From Coprinellus micaceus (lineage: Eukaryota > Basidiomycota > Agaricomycetes > Agaricales > Psathyrellaceae), in the NCBI GenBank assembly GCA_951394405.1, contig OX596345.1:2604001-2668000 (forward strand): a DNA stretch of 64,000 nucleotides, in the 5' to 3' direction. Below are positions 59,261 through 64,000 of this stretch, piece after piece. Made by a program: the position numbers and the translations under genes. The notes beneath the pieces were generated by a model. It saw only the letters and a program-made list of their open reading frames with translations, did not search any database and had not been told where the DNA came from. Numbering within the stretch: the stretch's first letter is position 1; every line of letters starts with the position of its first letter.

Positions 59261-60429
59261 CTTTGCACAGCCCTTGCTCCAGCCTCCTGCGTCTCTACCG
59301 CCATCATCCACTCGCCGCAACCCTCCAAGCTGCTTTCTATTTTTTTCTCAGTGTAGCCCCCTCGGTCCCTTCAAGGACCCCAGAGCGGGTCAACTTGCAG
59401 GACAGTTAGCGTGGTTCGGTCTCTCGGGATGTGCGATAAGCTAAGATCTGGGGAGAGATAGGAGAATTGGGTTGATTGTGGTAAGTACCATGCTCCGTTC
59501 CTCTAGTTTCCGTATACCATGACGCTAGTCTTCCCCTCTAGAAAATAAAACACCCGCTACGGTCCCCTCTGCTGACATCTACCACGACCATACGATCTCA
59601 TCCTTCTCGCAGTGCGCCTACCCTTGGTCATAGGCTCGAAGTGCTTCGCGCTTGCCCCTGTGCGGCGTCTCGTTTCCTAGATCTCCCTGCCCGGCATAAC
59701 GACTGTCATTGGCTTGTCCCTGTCGGCGTATGTCCCGTGAGTCAACTCGGGCTCGCTCCTCTTTCGCTTATAGATCTTGTGAGCGGCAACGAACGCTCTC
59801 CACTTGAACTTCCGCTATTCGTAACACCTGCCCTGTCTCGCGTCACCTGTCCTCAGGGGCCAAGTCTGGGCCATTCGTAAGTTGGCGGGGTCAAATGTCT
59901 CTCAAGATGGTTCGTCGCTCTGACCCCACAGGCACGGGTACGCTCATTCTACAAGAAGGGCATTCGGTTCTCGTACGGATTCCAACCGCCTCTATTGACA
60001 TTCCCTCAGTGCTTCCAATACGCTTTCATCGGAGCGAGGCTGGCTTGGTGGTATTAATCGCCCTCCGGCTCACAGCGATGAAGCTCTCAGAAGCCGGGGG
60101 TGGGATACAATATGCTGTGGATAGCTATAATATACGATGTCAGTGCCGATCCGTGGAGCTTGGGGAATGCTATTCGCTCAGTCGGGGGATCTCGTCGGCG
60201 CATCGGGTGAACTGGTCGAGGTAACGTCTCGAGGAATGCCCAACTAATCGGAGTGTCCTAGGGTTCTTCGTCTATCCCTGGGCCGAACCGTGGGGTGGCG
60301 CGCGTGTGTCCTCTCTGCCTCTGCTCTCGGAATCCCTGGCCAGCAGGACTCTACTCATACCAACAGTGAGACTTCCGTTGAAAGAGCATTATCAGGCCAG
60401 GCAGCGTTCCGGGGCTGGTTAGATGAGTA
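59261..60429. other. Intergenic, no gene supported
   Basis: Several frames of 80-110 codons overlap on the plus strand. None has a recognisable motif. Confidence 0.35.
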
Positions 60430-60625
60430 TTTCTCTCTCGTTGTGCCAGGGCGATTAGGCGCCCAGCACAGCCCTAGATTAGATTAGATCATGATAGTGT
60501 CTACGGGATCAATACCACTCCTTGCCCTCGACGCTGTACCGAGGTGCTCAGCCAGCTTCGCCCAGCACACCAGCCTCACCAGCGAGCGTGCCGGAGTAGG
60601 TCCGCTCTGGACTACTCCATCGTTT
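60430..60625. repeat. Dispersed repeat of about 210 bp (copy 2)
   Basis: Reverse-complement copy of 22336-22548, about 38 kb away. Similarity stops sharply after TTGTGCC on one side and after CTGGACTACTCC on the other, so these may be the element ends. Confidence 0.65.
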
Positions 60626-61878
60626 ATGTACGGGAGGTACTCCCAAACCTTGGGCGGGTCGTCTCAACCACATTCACGCCCAATGGGCCCTGGGGGCCCT
60701 TGCACTTCGGTTCTGCGCGCATATCATCTCCGACGTCCACGAGCTCGGGATCGTTGAGAAACGACTTCCTTGACATTCGCACAGCATTCGGATCCTGGTG
60801 AAGGAAGGAGGTGACAGATGTTTGGGAGTAGAATCTGGCACAGAACTCGTCTAACCTGATTAAGTTGGTGGGGATCAGCACAAGTCTTGCACTCGCACGA
60901 TCCTAATGGCGAGGCATTCTGATCGGAGACGCTGAGTCGCATACCTGGACTGACAGGGTTGGTCCTCGCGTCGTGACTTTCGAAAGCGAACAGACCAAGG
61001 TGGGAGGAAGTGATGGTGCGAATCTACCCGACAACGAGCCCCAAATGGGTATTCGAGGGGATAGAGTCCACTCTCTCAAGTGGGGAGGTAAACTAAACAC
61101 GAGGTTCTATCACCGCCCATCTCAATGGCTCCGAACGCGTGTCTCACTCTAAAATTGTACAATGAAACTCTCACCATCGCCGCTCTGTCTCCAACACCGC
61201 CCACTACCCTAACCTCTCTGTGGAGTGGAGTAAAGCGCTCAAGCATTGTCGTTCGTGGGCATTCACTGGCATGCCATGAGTCCGTGGGCGGGCCAGCAAC
61301 GTACGGTACGATGCGCAAGGTGTATTTCTCCTTGTTTCAGCGACCCTGTACCACCTAGAAATGAAATAAGCGCCCACGGAACCTCACTTTCCGAACGACC
61401 GCATCGTAGACTTTACAATCGAGGTATCTACTCATAGCTTTGACCCCGTTGCAATCCTTATCACCGACCGCAGCCATCAGGTTGGTCAAGTGATAGCAGT
61501 CGATATACATGTACCACCTTCCCTCCTTTAATCTCGTTGAAGGCAATATGAATAGCTGTGCGATGCGTCTTCTGCATCAGATTATAGCCGAAATCGTTCA
61601 TGATAAAGGTGTGAAGCTGTAGAGATAGGGAGAAGTAACTGCGCGCAGCAAATAGGTGGCTCCTCTGCTATCTATCGATGCTGTGCTCTATCGGGACTAA
61701 GCGTTGAGGTGCTTCGTATAAGGTGATCGTAGTGCCCCAGTGGTCGAAGCTTGCACTCCCTCTCCCCAGTCAGTACCCGGTATAGAGCGTAAGGATAACA
61801 GCATGTACGCACCAATGGTTCTTTACGGTTACAGCGTCTCGAGTTCAACGACCACTTTTAGGAACGAGACAACCCAAT
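60626..61878. other. Upstream region of right-hand TPR gene
   Basis: No intact gene. A minus-strand frame at 61355-61546 (ending GRLFHF) and a plus frame at 61125-61358 are short and unsupported. Confidence 0.35.
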
Positions 61879-63423
61879 ATGTTTCGGGGGAAGGGTGAGA
61901 CTTATCCCAGTTCACAGCCGCGATCGATCCACTCACACGCCGACACAAGGCAATTCGATCCTTCCTGTGAGTATCCCACAGAAATTGCGCCGCAACAAAT
62001 CGTTGAGAGGAAGGGGCGGTCTAACTTTGTCTATTACCCCGCAGCACCCGACGATCTTCTCAGGCTTGGCTTGACGCTTCAAAGTCGCTTTGATGCTACA
62101 GACAATCCAGAAGACATTACAGATTCGATTGAATTCATTCACATGGCAGTAGAGCTCGTTCCTGCGTGTGACGATCGTCTGCCGCCTCTTATGAGCCACC
62201 TCGGAAACTCCTTCATGCGTCGGTTTGAGATCACAGGCGATCTCCGCGATATATCCGAAGCCATCTCAGCACTACGTACGGCGGTTCAGTTCACCCCCAA
62301 AAGCAAGGAAAACCACACGCTCTTCATGGGTAACCTTGGGAACGCCTTCAACTGGCGCTTCAATGCGACGGGCGACCATTCAGATCTCTCCGAGGCGATC
62401 TCACTCATGAGAGAAGTCAGAAGGCTGACTCCGGGGGATAGCTCAGACCCCTCTTTCTGGGTCAACAACCTCAGTGTCTTGTTGCACTCTCGGTTCGATC
62501 ACCTTGGAGATATTGCCGACCTCGTCGAGTCCGTCGAATCCTTGCAGAGATACATCGACACGACTCCCGAGGATGATCCAGGGATTCTGACGATTCTCAA
62601 CGCCAAGGGAAGGTCCCTTCAGACTCGCTACAGGCATTTTGGGAATCTATCCGACCTCAGGCAGGCGGTTTCAACATTGGAAAGGGCAGTCGACCTGGCC
62701 CCAGATGGGCATCCATCCTTGCCATCGCTGCTCACTAACCTTGGAATATCCCTTGTGTCCTGGTTCGAGCGCATGGGCGAAATGGGTGACCTTTCTAAAG
62801 GCATATCGACCATGAAGCGGGCAGTTGATCTGACTTCGGATGATGATCTCGGACTCCCCGCCCATTTAAACAACCTTGCAGCGTCGCTTCAGACGCGCTT
62901 CAGAATCACCAGCAACCTCGACGACATCTCTGAGGCGGTCTTGATAGGCCGGAGAGCCGTCGAACTCACCAGTGAGGGCGAAGCCAAATTCCCTATCTTG
63001 ATCCACAGTCTGGGAAATGCCATGCTTCTCCGGTCAATGCATACGGGAGACATAGGAGACATCAATGAAGCCGTTGCAACTCAACGAAGGGCTGTGAGCC
63101 TAACGCCCAGTAGTCACACAGCATTGCCTATATATCTTACCCGGGTTATAGGTGAGATTTTTGCTTCTCGGGTTGACCCGGGGGCCCCATGGGGTGGGAC
63201 CAGGCTGGACCTGGGGCGCATGGTGGGCTGGACCCGGGGCGCATCAGGGGCTGGACCCGGGGCTCATCCTGGGCAGCACCCAGGGCTCATCCTGGGCTGG
63301 CCCTATACTTATTCCCCAGAAACGAAGGCTCTGCGTGCCCGCCAACCGGCGATCGATCAACGGGTTCCGGAACTGATCGCCGATCCCCCCCACCCAACGC
63401 AGACACCCTCCCCCTTAACGTAG
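61879..63423 (+). CDS. TPR protein of the TPR-CHAT family, 3' end replaced by repeats
   Basis: The frame starts at 61879. An optional in-frame 78-bp intron (61967-62044: GTGAGT donor, CAG acceptor) would remove a non-conserved stretch just before the repeats. From about 62045 eight TPR-like repeats of about 46 aa follow (NLGNAFNWRF, NLGISLVSWF, NLAASLQTRF and similar), clearly of the same type as in the complete TPR-CHAT proteins. At about 63145, after LPIYL, similarity stops in the middle of a repeat and the frame enters GC-rich repeats, ending at 63423. So the remaining TPRs, linker and CHAT domain are displaced or lost. The sequence to the right of the window could show whether the 3' part survives beyond an insertion. 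As it stands the gene is probably non-functional. Confidence 0.65.
   Translation: MFRGKGETYPSSQPRSIHSHADTRQFDPSCEYPTEIAPQQIVERKGRSNFVYYPAAPDDLLRLGLTLQSRFDATDNPEDITDSIEFIHMAVELVPACDDRLPPLMSHLGNSFMRRFEITGDLRDISEAISALRTAVQFTPKSKENHTLFMGNLGNAFNWRFNATGDHSDLSEAISLMREVRRLTPGDSSDPSFWVNNLSVLLHSRFDHLGDIADLVESVESLQRYIDTTPEDDPGILTILNAKGRSLQTRYRHFGNLSDLRQAVSTLERAVDLAPDGHPSLPSLLTNLGISLVSWFERMGEMGDLSKGISTMKRAVDLTSDDDLGLPAHLNNLAASLQTRFRITSNLDDISEAVLIGRRAVELTSEGEAKFPILIHSLGNAMLLRSMHTGDIGDINEAVATQRRAVSLTPSSHTALPIYLTRVIGEIFASRVDPGAPWGGTRLDLGRMVGWTRGASGAGPGAHPGQHPGLILGWPYTYSPETKALRARQPAIDQRVPELIADPPHPTQTPSPLT
63205..63296. repeat. 23-bp minisatellite, four units
   Basis: Four consecutive units beginning CTGGACC or CAGCACC and ending in GGG (for example CTGGACCCGGGGC then GCATCAGGGG), with a few changes between them. 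It lies just inside the sequence that interrupts the TPR gene. Confidence 0.85.
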
Positions 63424-63480
63424 ACACCTTCTCCGGAGGGGGTCTTCGTTGCCCCGCCAAACGTCCGGCCTCCATGCCGG
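63302..63480 (+). repeat. 179-bp direct repeat, copy 1
   Basis: Aligns without gaps to 63763-63941, with about five differences by eye. It begins CCTATACTTATTCCCCAG and ends near ATGCCGG. Confidence 0.9.
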
Positions 63481-63539
63481 GCACTGGGCGCGGATCTCGC
63501 CGGCGACGCGTCGTCAGACGCGTCGATCGCGAGCCCCTC

Positions 63540-63762
63540 TCTTCACTGCCATTACCATCATCATCGTCGTCGTCGCCCTCCGCTCATTGTCGTCATCGTC
63601 GACGTTCTCCCCTCCCCGCCATTGCCCCGCTCCCATCGTCGTCGTCATCCCGCCTTTCACCAATGGCGGCGTCGTCGTCATCCCGCCCTTCACCAATCGC
63701 GCGCTGCTCCCTCCATCGTCGTCATCCCGCCTTTCACCAATGGCGGCGTCGTCGTCATCCCG
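63540..63762. repeat. Trinucleotide-rich spacer between direct repeats
   Basis: Runs of ATC and GTC triplets, plus a longer unit containing CCGCCTTTCACCAATGGCGG that is repeated with variation. It separates the two 179-bp copies. Confidence 0.8.
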
Positions 63763-63941
63763 CCTATACTTATTCCCCAGAAACGAAGGCTCTGCGTGCC
63801 CGCCAACCGGCGATCGATCAATGGGTTCCGGAACTGATCGCCGATCCCCCCCACCAAACGCAGACACCCTCCCCCTTAACGCAGACACCTTCTCCGGAGG
63901 GGGTCTTTGTTGCCCCGCCAAACGTCCGGCCTCCACGCCGG
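63763..63941 (+). repeat. 179-bp direct repeat, copy 2
   Basis: Same-orientation copy of 63302-63480. Most differences are C/T changes, three of them at CpG positions. Confidence 0.9.
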
Positions 63942-64000
63942 TCGCTGGACCGGAGATCCCCCTCTCCTTCATCGCCGTCCCTGCCAGTCGTCGCCGCCGT

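Noticed and set aside
63302..63941. Pair of long terminal repeats of a retrotransposon
   Set aside because: The 179-bp copies lack TG...CA ends, and the 282 bp between them are triplet repeats with no primer binding site or coding content.

Overview
The window reads as nuclear DNA of a mushroom-forming fungus (Basidiomycota, most likely Agaricomycetes). Genes are split by very short introns of about 50-57 bp with GT...AG ends and CTAAC/CTAAT-type branch sites. The gene families present (TPR-CHAT proteins, F-box/LRR proteins, fungal class I terpene synthase, fungal L-amino-acid oxidase, small secreted proteins) are typical of that class. No rRNA, tRNA or CRISPR array was recognised. The species cannot be named from sequence alone.

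Layout. 0-8 kb: the 3' end of one TPR-CHAT gene, then a complete one (3725-8028). 8.2-10.4 kb: a tandem array of units about 262 bp long, split by a 1.3-kb terminal-inverted-repeat (TIR) element. 11.9-12.8 kb: a gene for a secreted, charged repeat protein. 13.1-15.1 kb: an F-box/LRR pseudogene on the minus strand. 16.3-20.8 kb: a second complete TPR-CHAT gene, minus strand. 21.4-25.6 kb: a direct repeat pair that encloses an F-box relic and an intact class I terpene synthase (23361-24446). 25.6-41 kb: a gene-poor, decayed repeat region with a large degenerate segmental duplication (28.9-31.2 kb and 35.4-39.5 kb). 41-42 kb: a third F-box relic and a small 59-aa gene model. 45.3-47.5 kb: a five-exon L-amino-acid oxidase. 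51.4-54.6 kb: a divergent pair of paralogous small secreted protein genes. 55.7-57.6 kb: another broken F-box/LRR gene. 61.9 kb to the end: a fourth TPR gene whose 3' part is replaced by GC-rich repeats.

How the genes may work together. The strongest theme is the expansion of TPR-CHAT proteins. Each complete copy has a long array of regular repeats of about 46 aa followed by a caspase/separase-like CHAT domain with both catalytic residues kept. That layout fits a sensor joined to a protease, but the role in this fungus is not known. The terpene synthase, the L-amino-acid oxidase and the small secreted proteins look like separate ecological or defence functions rather than one pathway. The F-box/LRR family survives here only as broken copies, and several repeat families link distant parts of the window, so the region has been heavily rearranged. 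Exon boundaries below were worked out by hand from splice signals, reading frame and comparison between paralogues inside the window.
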